Shown: positions 6,388-14,155 of the stretch, in pieces | Layout of the letters: every line of letters begins with the position of its first letter | Position numbering within the stretch: position 1 is the stretch's first letter | Assembly: GCA_002338895.1 (NCBI GenBank) | Contig: DDJH01000212.1 | Span: 6,284 to 26,444, forward strand | Direction of reading: 5' to 3' | Source: Lentisphaeria bacterium UBA1829 | GTDB lineage: Bacteria; Verrucomicrobiota; Lentisphaeria; Victivallales; UBA1829 | Length of the DNA stretch: 20,161 bases | Position numbers and translations under genes: made by a program | The notes under the pieces: model-generated | Seen by the model: the letters and a program-made list of their open reading frames with translations, nothing else | What the model was told of the DNA's origin: nothing | Database searches by the model: none

Positions 6388-8043
6388 TTACGGTTCCTGA
6401 GTCTGCCGGGCCATGTAGTTGCGGGTATTCATCAGAATCCAGGTCTGGAAGGCGTTGTAGATCGCATACTGTTTGCCCTGTCTGTAATTGGCGGAGAGCG
6501 TTTCGCGGTTCTTCTTGAGCGCGGCTGCATCCGGCTCCGTGCGGGAAACGACAAACACCATGAACACTCCGTCCGGCAGATCAAGGGAACGGGAGAGTTT
6601 TCCGTTTTCCGTTCCGGCTGTCAGCGCCATCACCGCCTGCGCATTCTCTTTCGGCGGCTCCATCTGCGTGAACGGCGGAAGGGTCTTCACAACGGCCCCT
6701 TTGGCAAGAGCGGCAAGAGATTTGGCCGGATCGGCCGCTTTGCTCATCTCCAGAGCAAAGGTGCGGGCCTTTTCCTGAGCGAGGGCAGTGGACTTGTTGT
6801 TCAAATAAACCTCCCGGACTTTCGCGGCAACGCTCTTGTAATCCGACTCGACGGAAGGCTTCTTTGCCGAGAGCACAGCGACAAACACTGCGCGCTCGCC
6901 TTCCACCGTTCTCGTGATCGGCGAACGCGCCTCCAGCGCGACCACCGCTTCCACCAGACGCGGCTCGCTTCCGACATTGTCCATTCCAGAAGATTCCGCC
7001 GTGAACCATCCGCTCTCCACCACCGGCATGGCATTTTTGCCCGCGTGGGCGACAAACGCCTCCGCGTGTGCCGATTCCGGCAGTTCCGCAGTCACATCAT
7101 ACAGAGCCTCCCGGAACTCGCGGCCGGCTTTCTTTGCCAGTTTCACCATTTCATTCTTCTGCAGTTTTGCCTTGATGGTCTTTTCAACCGATGCAAACGG
7201 GGTCGTCTTGCCATCCTTTGTGAACTCCGCCTTGTTGGCGTCATAATATTTCCGTGCGGCATCGGGAGCCAGTTTGACCTTGTCCGCATAGTCTGCATAG
7301 TTGAAGCGGACAACTTTAACCCGGTACTGCGGTTCCGTCATAAACAGTTTCGGATTGGCCTTATGGAAATTCTGAAGCTCCGCCTCGGTCGGCTTCAGCT
7401 CTTTTCTGGCGGCGGCGAAGGGGAAGAGGATGGTTTTGACCGTGCAGCGTTCAAGAACGGTCCGTTCGAAATCCGCGATCTCATTTTCCGTGACGATCAC
7501 CTCATTGACGGCGGAGTTTCCGAGCGAGAAGATTGTCAGCAGATTGCGGACCGCGCGGTCCAGATCGAGCGCGTTGTATCCGAGGGGCTGGAGCATCTCC
7601 TTTTCATACTTCTGATATTTTTCGAGGCTGAATTTTCCATCGGTTCCGGCGAAAGCGGGCAGAGAGCGCAGATATTCTCCGACGCGCTCCACGGAGACCG
7701 TCACGCCCATCTGTTTGGCGACGGACAGCAGCACCGCCTTCTGGAACGCCTCTTCGAGCGCCTGATCGTCGAGTCCGTTCATCACGGGGCTGACCCCGTA
7801 ATTGGCGGCCATGACGAGCATATTGTCCTTAATCATCTCCATCAGTTCCCCGCGGGTGATTTCGCGGTCGAAGACCGACCCCACCACGGCATTCGGAGAC
7901 ATGGGATTGGTTCCGAAGAGGATATTTCCGCTTGCCCCCGGCGTGAAGAACCAGACAAACGAAATAATGATGATGGCGGTAAACAGACCAAACATAATGC
8001 GGCTGTGCTTGAGCAGCACACTGTTCATTTTTGCAATGACCAT
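6388..8043 (-). CDS. Membrane-anchored SurA/PpiD-like folding protein
   Basis: A 551-residue protein with a short N-terminal cytoplasmic tail, one membrane anchor (about 17-34) and a large exported part, as in PpiD. Residues 51-70 (NAVVGSVFDREITRGELMEM) match the start of the SurA_N chaperone domain. A helical, Lys/Glu-rich region follows. A parvulin-like segment around Gly345-Trp346-Phe347 (ESGWFTAES) runs to PITRTVEGERAVFVAVL, though I cannot confirm that prolyl isomerase catalytic residues are kept. It probably helps proteins fold as they leave the inner membrane. The start at 8043 is favoured over Met6 because GAGGAACT lies 7 nt upstream. It is followed by speD after 46 nt with no visible terminator, so it may head the same transcript, without an obvious functional tie. 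Confidence 0.8.
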   Translation of the reverse strand: MVIAKMNSVLLKHSRIMFGLFTAIIIISFVWFFTPGASGNILFGTNPMSPNAVVGSVFDREITRGELMEMIKDNMLVMAANYGVSPVMNGLDDQALEEAFQKAVLLSVAKQMGVTVSVERVGEYLRSLPAFAGTDGKFSLEKYQKYEKEMLQPLGYNALDLDRAVRNLLTIFSLGNSAVNEVIVTENEIADFERTVLERCTVKTILFPFAAARKELKPTEAELQNFHKANPKLFMTEPQYRVKVVRFNYADYADKVKLAPDAARKYYDANKAEFTKDGKTTPFASVEKTIKAKLQKNEMVKLAKKAGREFREALYDVTAELPESAHAEAFVAHAGKNAMPVVESGWFTAESSGMDNVGSEPRLVEAVVALEARSPITRTVEGERAVFVAVLSAKKPSVESDYKSVAAKVREVYLNNKSTALAQEKARTFALEMSKAADPAKSLAALAKGAVVKTLPPFTQMEPPKENAQAVMALTAGTENGKLSRSLDLPDGVFMVFVVSRTEPDAAALKKNRETLSANYRQGKQYAIYNAFQTWILMNTRNYMARQTQEP

Positions 8044-8068
8044 GAGAGTTCCTCAGTTTTTTCTATTC

Positions 8069-8096
8069 TTTATCTATATGCTGAATTCTGTTTCAA
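8069..8096 (-). promoter_or_regulatory. Possible promoter for the SurA/PpiD-like gene
   Basis: On the minus strand TTGAAA (8091-8096), a 16-bp spacer and GATAAA (8069-8074) lie just ahead of the ribosome site. The -35 is good and the -10 matches only four of six positions. An alternative pair, TTGCAG with TAGATT at 17 bp, lies further upstream. Neither is decisive. Confidence 0.3.
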
Positions 8097-8206
8097 ACGG
8101 AGATTCCATAAAGGAATTGGATAATCTAATACGCCTTTTCCGTTTCTGCAAGCCTCTTTCCGAAAAAGTGTGGGAATTCTTGAAAATTTTCTTCTTTTTC
8201 TCTTTT

Positions 8207-8224
8207 TTAGAAAATAATTGCTAA
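8207..8224. promoter_or_regulatory. Palindromic operator copy 1 (upstream of -35)
   Basis: TTAGAAAATAATTGCTAA is an imperfect 18-bp palindrome bounded by TTAG and CTAA. Its reverse complement matches copy 2 at 17 of 18 positions. It sits just upstream of the -35 element of the glycosidase promoter. A LacI-type regulator is encoded in the same operon, so an autoregulatory operator is the simplest reading (inference). Confidence 0.65.
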
Positions 8225-8231
8225 ACGGGGG

Positions 8232-8260
8232 TTGACTTTTTCGGAAGTTTGTTGCATAAT
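8232..8260 (+). promoter_or_regulatory. Promoter of glycosidase-LacI-pseudopilin operon
   Basis: TTGACT (8232-8237), a 17-bp spacer and CATAAT (8255-8260) form a good sigma70-type promoter. The expected start near 8267 falls inside palindrome copy 2. The leader is about 40 nt and ends with an AGGAAAG ribosome site at 8292-8298. Confidence 0.65.
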
Positions 8261-8264
8261 AATA

Positions 8265-8282
8265 TTAGCAATTAATTTCTAA
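8265..8282. promoter_or_regulatory. Palindromic operator copy 2 (over the transcription start)
   Basis: TTAGCAATTAATTTCTAA reads the same on both strands at 16 of 18 positions. Its centre is 58 bp from the centre of copy 1. Lying across the predicted start point, it is well placed for repression. The centre is AATTAATT-like and lacks the CpG that most LacI-family operators carry, so a different binder cannot be excluded. Confidence 0.65.
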
Positions 8283-8307
8283 ACCTATAACAGGAAAGCA
8301 GAATTCC

Positions 8308-10899
8308 ATGAAAAAACAACTGACCATGTCCGCGATGCTGAGTTCATTTCTCCTGGGAGGAATTGTTGCGGCGGGGAACGGAACTCCGATTCCGGAGGGA
8401 TATCAGCCGTTCCCACTGCAATGGGATGACACGTTGAGCGGGACAGCAACCGATGTTTCGTTTCTGAACGAGAAACCGGCCGGGAAAAATGGACGTCTGA
8501 TCGTCCGGGACGGACACTTTGTCGAGAGTGCAACCGGGAAACGAGTCCGTCTGATCGGCATTGGCGTCGGAGGCGACGCCCTCTTTGAGATGGATCACAA
8601 AGCGGCGGAAAAAGTTGCGCGCCGTCTGGCCAAAGCCGGCGTCAACGTGGTCCGCTTCCACAATCTCGACGGCTCCGATCGCGACCGGGACACACTGATT
8701 GATTTCAGCAAACCCGGTTCCGAACACTTCAACGCCAAACATCTTGACACGCTCGACTACTTTTTCTCCTGTCTGAAAAAAGAGGGGATCTATACGGTGA
8801 TGGGACTGAAGGTCAACCGGACCCTCCGGAAAGGCGACGACCTCCCGGACGGCGTTCAGACGGCCGGAAAGCGCATCGACCGCTTCAACCGCGCCTGGAT
8901 CGAATCCCAGAAACGCTGGGCAAAAAATCTTCTGACCCATCGGAATCCCTATACCGGAACCACGCTTGCGGACGATCCCGCCGTTCTGAGTCTGGAACTC
9001 AACAACGAGAGCTCCCTCCTGTTCGAGAATCTGAACTGGATCGACTTCCTCCCCTCTCCCTATAAAAAGGAGTTGACCGGCCTCTGGAATGACTTTCTCA
9101 AGCGCCGTTATCAAACCGACAAAGCCCTCCTTGCATCCTGGAACCGGGAGACTCTCTCTCCGGGCGAAACCCTTCTGAATCCGGACGGGCGCTGGTGTTT
9201 TGAACAGGGTGATGCACTGAAAATTCTGCGCAACAGTTCCGATTCTGTCGCGGCAGAGGTCAAACGACGGAGCAGCCAGGACTGGCAGATTCAGTTTCAG
9301 CGTCCCGGTCTGACCCTGGAAAACGGAAAGACCTACACGCTGGAGTTCGATGCCCGCGGAGAAGGCTCCCCCGTCCGCGTGGTCCTTTCGCAGGATCGCC
9401 CGGACTGGCACAACTGCGGTCTGGAAGCCTCCTTTCAGCCGACCGGACAGTGGAAACATCATCGATTCACCTTCCGGGCAAAGAATGCGGATCCCGGTCA
9501 TGTCCGGATCTCCTTTGGAGTCGGCCATGCGCGAAAGGCGGAAATCGCAGGGGTCCGTCTATATCCCGGTTCCGCGCCGGTTGCCGCGTGTCTCTCTTCC
9601 GGAAACGTTCCGCTGCCTGCGGCCCCGAATGACGCCATGAGCGCCGATCTGCTCGATTTCATGGTCGAACTGGACACCCGCTATGCGGAAGAGATGCTGA
9701 ATTATCTGCGGAAGGACCTCGGCGTGAAAAGTCTGGTCATCGACACCCAGATCGACTGGGGCGGCCTCTCCGGTCTCCGCCGCGAGAAGAACATGGATTA
9801 CGTCGACGTTCACGCCTACTGGGGCCATCCGGAATTTACCGGCGGAAGCTGGGAGTTCAAACCGGGCTTCTGGAAAATTCACAACCAGTCCCAGATTCCG
9901 CGGATCGTGCACGGAGGCTGGTGTGCGCTGGAGCAGTTCAGCCGCTACCGGATCCGCACCAAACCTCTCTCCATCTCCGAACACGACTATCCCTACCCCC
10001 ACGACTATGCCGTGGAAATGATGCCTCTGCTGACCTGCGTCGGACTGCGGCAGGACTGGGACATGCTCCAGCTTTTCATCCACGGCACCTTCCTGACCCG
10101 TGGAGAATCGAAAGGAATCAGCCACATGTTTGATCAGACCAACCATCCGGGCAAGATCGGCTTTTTCCCGGCGGCAGCCCTGATCTTCCGGCGCGGACTG
10201 TTTGAACCGGCGGAAAGAACGATTGAACTTCGTCTTCCGGAAACGCCCTGGCGGTGGTTCGGCAACCGGTTCGACCGGGCGTGGGCGGCGACCGGGGTCC
10301 GGCGCTCTCTTCTGGACTCCAGAATGACGATTCTTCCGGATGCCGTGAAAACATCCGGCAGAGCGGAAGCGGTGGTCTCCACTCCCGACGAGCCCGCCAG
10401 ACCGATGCGCGCATGGACCGAGAAGGAAAAGGCGTTCTTCACCGCCGTCGCGCCGCAGTGCATCGTGCTCTGCGGGCATTTCGGCGGACAGACGATGGAT
10501 GTCGGCGATCTCCACCTGAAGACCCGTCCGTTTCCCGGCAATTTCGGGGCGGCTGTTCTGGTCTCGCGCGACAATCGTCCGCTCACCTCCTCCGCCGATC
10601 TTCTCTTCACCATTGCCGGCCGGTTCGAAAATTCCGGCGTCATCTGGAACAAGGAGCGCAACGCCACGCTCAACCGTTCTCCCTGGTGGGGCAATCCTCC
10701 GGTTCTCGGCACAAAAACCGACGCCGAGGTCCGCATGAAAACCGACGGTCCCCGCACGGTCTATGCTCTGGATTCCAACGGCAGACGGACCGCGGAAGTT
10801 CCATCCGACTGGGAAAACGGTCATCTCTCCTTCCGCGTTCTTCCCGAGCACCGCTCCATGCATTACGAAATTCTTCAAGAGAAAGGAACCCGTCCATGA
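8308..10899 (+). CDS. Secreted clan GH-A-type glycoside hydrolase with inserted carbohydrate-binding-like domain
   Basis: An 863-residue exported enzyme. Residues 1-22 are a signal peptide (MKKQ, hydrophobic run, VAA). A (beta/alpha)8-type catalytic domain begins around RDGHFVESATGKRVRLIGIGV (67-87) and continues with AKAGVNVVRFHNLDG. The likely acid/base is Glu234 in LELNNES, the NE pair that ends strand 4 in clan GH-A. The likely nucleophile is Glu558 in SISEHDYPYPHDY. Between them, about 295-418, sits a beta-rich segment (RWCFEQGD ... LTLENGKTYTLEFDARG ... HVRISFGVGHARKAEIAGVRLYPG) like CenC/CBM4-type binding modules. A C-terminal beta-rich region (about 700-863) is probably a sandwich domain. 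Substrate and GH family are not identifiable by eye; a plant or host polysaccharide is likely. It heads an operon and overlaps the LacI gene by 4 nt. Confidence 0.85.
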   Translation: MKKQLTMSAMLSSFLLGGIVAAGNGTPIPEGYQPFPLQWDDTLSGTATDVSFLNEKPAGKNGRLIVRDGHFVESATGKRVRLIGIGVGGDALFEMDHKAAEKVARRLAKAGVNVVRFHNLDGSDRDRDTLIDFSKPGSEHFNAKHLDTLDYFFSCLKKEGIYTVMGLKVNRTLRKGDDLPDGVQTAGKRIDRFNRAWIESQKRWAKNLLTHRNPYTGTTLADDPAVLSLELNNESSLLFENLNWIDFLPSPYKKELTGLWNDFLKRRYQTDKALLASWNRETLSPGETLLNPDGRWCFEQGDALKILRNSSDSVAAEVKRRSSQDWQIQFQRPGLTLENGKTYTLEFDARGEGSPVRVVLSQDRPDWHNCGLEASFQPTGQWKHHRFTFRAKNADPGHVRISFGVGHARKAEIAGVRLYPGSAPVAACLSSGNVPLPAAPNDAMSADLLDFMVELDTRYAEEMLNYLRKDLGVKSLVIDTQIDWGGLSGLRREKNMDYVDVHAYWGHPEFTGGSWEFKPGFWKIHNQSQIPRIVHGGWCALEQFSRYRIRTKPLSISEHDYPYPHDYAVEMMPLLTCVGLRQDWDMLQLFIHGTFLTRGESKGISHMFDQTNHPGKIGFFPAAALIFRRGLFEPAERTIELRLPETPWRWFGNRFDRAWAATGVRRSLLDSRMTILPDAVKTSGRAEAVVSTPDEPARPMRAWTEKEKAFFTAVAPQCIVLCGHFGGQTMDVGDLHLKTRPFPGNFGAAVLVSRDNRPLTSSADLLFTIAGRFENSGVIWNKERNATLNRSPWWGNPPVLGTKTDAEVRMKTDGPRTVYALDSNGRRTAEVPSDWENGHLSFRVLPEHRSMHYEILQEKGTRP

Positions 10900-11924
10900 G
10901 AACTCCGAATCCGCACTCCGGTGTTCTGAAACACATTGCCGAACAGGCCGGCTGTTCGCCCTCCACGGTCAGCCGGGTGCTCAACGGCTGCCGGAAAGGC
11001 TTCTCGGTCCGCCGGGATCTTGAGGAACGGATCCGTTCTCTGGCGGAAACGTTCCACTATCAGCCGAATCCGTTTCTGCGCATCATGCGGGCGAAAGACT
11101 CCCGGCTCATCGCCATTTTCGATCCCGTCCACGATCTTTCCCCGATGCTCGGACAGGCGAAGAGCGCCTTCATCTCCGCGATCCGCCAGAAAGGATTTCT
11201 GGAGACGGGCAAATATGTTTCGCTCTATCGCCAGGAGTCGTACACCCTTCCGTTTCCGGTCGCGGCCGCGCTTCTGTTCGACATCAGCGACACCTCCTTT
11301 CTCTCGTTTCTGGAGGAACTCGCGATTCCCTACACGGTCATCAACGGACTGAGTCTTCCCGGCGGAGCCTCCATCCAGATCGACGAGGAACGCAACATGC
11401 ACACCGCTCTGGACGAACTCTGCGGGAAAGGCCACCGTCGAATCGCCTTCTATGCGGCCCATCGGGACGCCGGCAACCGCCACCAGCATTTTTCCGGCAT
11501 TCTCCGGGAAAAATATTTTCATGCGGAACTCGCCGCCCGGGGACTTCCGGAACCGCCGCCGGAACTCGCCGGACTGCTGGATCCCGCCGAATATCTGGTC
11601 CGGATCCGAAAGGAGTTTCAGCCGACCGCAATCGTCTGTTACGATCACATCCGCGCGGTGGGAATCATGACGGCGGCCATTCAGGCGGGGCTCCGTCTTC
11701 CGGAAGATCTCTCCCTCCTCTCCATGACGGACGATTTCCCTCTCGGACAGCTTCCCATGTCGATCGCCGCCTTTTCCCTCCCCTCCACCCGTCTTGGCGA
11801 ATGCGCCGCGGAACAGCTGTTCCGTCTCCTGGATGAATCCCTTCCGGATTCGGAACGGATCATCCGTCTCCGCGGACGTTTCCTGAAACGGCTCAGCATC
11901 ACCACCCCTGCCCATCACTCCTAA
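10896..11924 (+). CDS. LacI-family transcriptional regulator
   Basis: A 342-residue repressor-type protein. The start at 10896 is set by AAAGGAA at 10882-10888 and by the position of the helix-turn-helix ([20 protein letters not shown], 11-30), although the frame is open far upstream inside the glycosidase gene. The DNA-binding domain has a longer than usual loop ([16 protein letters not shown]) before the hinge near [12 protein letters not shown] (55-66). Residues about 70-335 form the periplasmic-binding-protein-like sensor ([50 protein letters not shown]). It overlaps the glycosidase stop by 4 nt (ATGA), so enzyme and regulator are made together. It probably binds a sugar released from the glycosidase substrate and controls this operon through the palindromes at 8207-8282. 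The ligand is unknown. Confidence 0.93.
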   Translation: MRTPNPHSGVLKHIAEQAGCSPSTVSRVLNGCRKGFSVRRDLEERIRSLAETFHYQPNPFLRIMRAKDSRLIAIFDPVHDLSPMLGQAKSAFISAIRQKGFLETGKYVSLYRQESYTLPFPVAAALLFDISDTSFLSFLEELAIPYTVINGLSLPGGASIQIDEERNMHTALDELCGKGHRRIAFYAAHRDAGNRHQHFSGILREKYFHAELAARGLPEPPPELAGLLDPAEYLVRIRKEFQPTAIVCYDHIRAVGIMTAAIQAGLRLPEDLSLLSMTDDFPLGQLPMSIAAFSLPSTRLGECAAEQLFRLLDESLPDSERIIRLRGRFLKRLSITTPAHHS

Positions 11925-11946
11925 TACACAGAGAAAGGAATTCAGC

Positions 11947-12672
11947 ATGAAAACACGTTTTACCCTTATAGAACTCCTTGTGGTCATTGCGATCCTTGCG
12001 ATCCTTGCCGGTCTTCTTCTGCCGGCGTTGAATCAGGCGCGCGCAAAGGCCCGGACCATCAGCTGCGCCGGGAATCTGAAGCAGTTCGGCACGGCCACCA
12101 CGCTCTATGCCAACGACTCAGCCGATTACGTTCCCCCTCTTTTCAACGCAACGAACTGGAAGGAAATCTGGAGTGCCAACACCGCATTCTACGATGCGGG
12201 CGGCATCCGCTGGGACAACACCCAAATGCCGAATGAGTACAGTTACGGCTATGTCGCACGGGGTCTTCTCTGCGCGGAATCCGCTCAGGTTCAGAAGAGC
12301 TCCAGGCCCTATGAATTCATCAATGCGGTGTACGGACGCAATGAACACCTGCCGAACATCAATGGATATGTCTGCATCAAGCTCTCACAGATCAAAGGCT
12401 CGTCGCACAAACTCAACATGATGGATGCGACCGTTCACTCGATTGCCTACGGGCTGAGTCATTATCCGACCCGCTATGCCCAGGCTCTGGCACAGGGCGG
12501 CGAAGACTTCTGGAACTCCTCCACCCGCGGAACCGCCTACCGTCACAGCGGACGGACCAACGCAAACTTCTACGATGGTCACGTCGAGCTCCTCCAGTGG
12601 ACAAAAATCAACTACAATACCGACAACTCCTACAGCGGAGACAAAGTCCAGAAATACTACTGGGAAATGTAA
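11947..12672 (+). CDS. Pseudopilin-like protein with N-methylation motif and H-x9-DG end
   Basis: A 241-residue protein with a type IV pilin-like N-terminus, [19 protein letters not shown] (2-20), followed by [30 protein letters not shown]. The +5 glutamate (Glu9) is present, but the residue before the expected cleavage site is Arg4, not Gly. The C-terminal motif His200-x9-Asp210-Gly211 in [18 protein letters not shown] defines the H-x9-DG family that is greatly expanded in Lentisphaerota, Planctomycetota and Verrucomicrobiota. The role is not settled: surface or secretion-linked proteins, possibly binding or presenting polysaccharide. It lies 22 nt behind the LacI gene with an AAAGGAATT ribosome site, so it belongs to the glycosidase operon. 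It converges on the hydrolase gene with a 16-nt gap. Confidence 0.9.
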   Translation: MKTRFTLIELLVVIAILAILAGLLLPALNQARAKARTISCAGNLKQFGTATTLYANDSADYVPPLFNATNWKEIWSANTAFYDAGGIRWDNTQMPNEYSYGYVARGLLCAESAQVQKSSRPYEFINAVYGRNEHLPNINGYVCIKLSQIKGSSHKLNMMDATVHSIAYGLSHYPTRYAQALAQGGEDFWNSSTRGTAYRHSGRTNANFYDGHVELLQWTKINYNTDNSYSGDKVQKYYWEM

Positions 12673-12688
12673 CCCCCGCTCTCTCTTA

Positions 12689-13585
12689 TCACTTCCCGCT
12701 TCGGACGGAAGCGGACGGCTTCTCCCGGAGCTCCCGGGAGAAATCCGGAACGCGGTAGGAAAACTCTTTCATTGCGCCGGAAGCACCCTTCTTCTCCTCC
12801 GTCCGAATGCACCCGGGGAACGGAACATGCGCGCCGAACAGCCATTTCCTTCCCGAGCGGAGAACCGCTTTCCGGGAAACTACCGCACGGGCAGGATCCA
12901 TATCATAGCGGGCACAGACCGTCGGACGGGGAACTTGAAGGTCAATCGCGTGGAACGTGTCGCCGATAAAGCTGATTTCTCCAAGATGAAAAACCGTATG
13001 TCCGGGCGTATGTCCTTCCCGGAGTTCCGGAAGCAGTCCGCCCGGGAGAGCCCGTCCGTATTCGAACAGGCGGATCCGTCCTTCATACGGCGTAAAATGA
13101 CGCTTCAGATTCGCTCGGGACGCATCCGTCTTCCACGCCTCATACTCCTTCTTTGCAACAAAGATTTCCGCGCGCGGAAAAAAGGCCGCGCCGGACTCCG
13201 TCGTCAGTCCGCCGACATGATCGGGATGAATGTGGGTAATCAGAACGCCGTCGATTGCCGCCGGGTCGATCCGCATCGTCCGGAGGCGGTCCCGGAGTTT
13301 TCCCCTGCCGGCCGGATACCCCGCGTCGATCAGGATCCGCTTTCCCCCCTTCTCCACCAGAAACACATTGACGGACGCCGCATAATCCTTCTGCGATGGT
13401 TTGAATCCGGAATTCGGAACGGTGTCAAAAAACAGCTGTGCCGGCATCCGGTTTGCGGCGTCCTGCAGCGCTGTGATCCGCCCTCCGTTTCCGGGAAGCT
13501 CAAACGTCCGGATCCCCTCCGCGGCGGACACTCCGGTACAGAACATTCCCAAAGCCAATCCGAGAGCCCATACTGACGGTTTCAT
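12689..13585 (-). CDS. Exported metallo-beta-lactamase-fold hydrolase
   Basis: A 298-residue protein. Residues 1-22 are a signal peptide (MKPS, hydrophobic core, VSAAEG). The zinc-site residues of the fold are all visible: His118, His120, Asp122 and His123 in THIHPDHVGG; His196 in GHTPGHT; Asp209 in FIGDTFH; and His253 in FGAHVPFPG. This is the binuclear pattern of MBL-fold hydrolases such as lactonases and related phosphodiesterases or esterases. Sequence alone does not separate these, and a true antibiotic beta-lactamase is not suggested. AGGAGGT precedes the ATG by 5 nt. It lies 39 nt downstream of the small pilin-domain gene and may be the last gene of that transcript. The C-terminal codons contain two inverted repeats (12696-12742) where the convergent pseudopilin transcript would end. 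Confidence 0.88.
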   Translation of the reverse strand: MKPSVWALGLALGMFCTGVSAAEGIRTFELPGNGGRITALQDAANRMPAQLFFDTVPNSGFKPSQKDYAASVNVFLVEKGGKRILIDAGYPAGRGKLRDRLRTMRIDPAAIDGVLITHIHPDHVGGLTTESGAAFFPRAEIFVAKKEYEAWKTDASRANLKRHFTPYEGRIRLFEYGRALPGGLLPELREGHTPGHTVFHLGEISFIGDTFHAIDLQVPRPTVCARYDMDPARAVVSRKAVLRSGRKWLFGAHVPFPGCIRTEEKKGASGAMKEFSYRVPDFSRELREKPSASVRSGK

Positions 13586-13624
13586 ATCAGACCTCCTGCG
13601 CGTTTTCCGGCTGAACCGCCGGTC

Positions 13625-14155
13625 TTATCGTTGAAACACGGTTTTGTCCAGCAGGAGCAGACGTTTTTCCAGCCGCTCCTGTTCGGAACGAGTCATGTTG
13701 TTCAGACGGAACAGGGAGGAGTAGTTCTTCTTTTCCCCCGCGTCGATCCGGCCGACCCGGAAATCCGCGTACAGCACATTCAGATGCCCGGGATGGTTGG
13801 GGAGACGGTCGAACACGATCGGCGTATCCGGAGAAATCCTCCTTGCCGACAGCCGGTCGCCCAGATAAATATAGTGCAGATGCCTTGCCGGACAGCGGCA
13901 GGTCTCCGAATCCACCGGATATCCCAGTTCCGTCAGACGTTCCAGCGAGTCGGGCAGCATCCCCTGATGGGCGTCCGCGAACCGTTTCAGTGCGTTCCCG
14001 AGCTCCACAAGGTTTTCCGCACAGCGGAAATCCGCCTCGACGGATCCCTCCCCGTGATCCTCGGTTTCATCCTGGAAAAAGAGAAAGCAGGCAATCGAAG
14101 CCACGAGCAGCAGCACGATCGCCATTCCGTTCAAGAGCACATTTTTCCGTTTCAT
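13625..14155 (-). CDS. Small membrane-anchored pilin-domain protein (degenerate H-x9-DG type)
   Basis: A 176-residue protein with a short basic tail, one membrane segment (about 7-27) and an exported domain. CAENLVELGNALKRFADAHQGMLPDSLERL (45-74) matches the region that follows the membrane helix in pseudopilins of the H-x9-DG group. The end motif survives as His121-x9-Asp131-Phe132 in NHPGHLNVLYADFRVG. The prepilin cleavage motif FTLIE is absent, so it is predicted to stay as a plain membrane anchor rather than enter a pilus-like fibre. Two cysteines (86, 88) in ETCRCPA could bind metal or form a disulfide. The ATG overlaps the upstream gene's stop by 4 nt (ATGA), with only a weak GGTGG ribosome site, so translation is probably coupled. 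The function is unknown. Confidence 0.75.
   Translation of the reverse strand: MKRKNVLLNGMAIVLLLVASIACFLFFQDETEDHGEGSVEADFRCAENLVELGNALKRFADAHQGMLPDSLERLTELGYPVDSETCRCPARHLHYIYLGDRLSARRISPDTPIVFDRLPNHPGHLNVLYADFRVGRIDAGEKKNYSSLFRLNNMTRSEQERLEKRLLLLDKTVFQR

Noticed and set aside
4749..8124. Long open frames on the plus strand opposite speE, speD and the foldase gene (589 and 620 codons)
   Set aside because: They lie wholly antisense to well-supported genes, have no ribosome sites or domains, and have the Arg/His/Pro-rich composition of shadow frames in GC-rich DNA.
8344..10878. Long minus-strand open frames opposite the glycosidase gene (394 and 439 codons)
   Set aside because: Antisense shadows of a gene with signal peptide, catalytic motifs and promoter on the plus strand.
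12696..12742. Two inverted repeats (7-bp stem at 12696-12714 and 9-bp stem at 12720-12742) as a terminator between convergent genes
   Set aside because: Neither has a T-tract on either strand and both lie inside the coding end of the hydrolase gene. They may still slow transcription, but the evidence is thin.
12689..13585. Antibiotic-resistance beta-lactamase
   Set aside because: Only the general metal-binding pattern of the fold is present; most such proteins are not beta-lactamases and nothing in the context suggests resistance.
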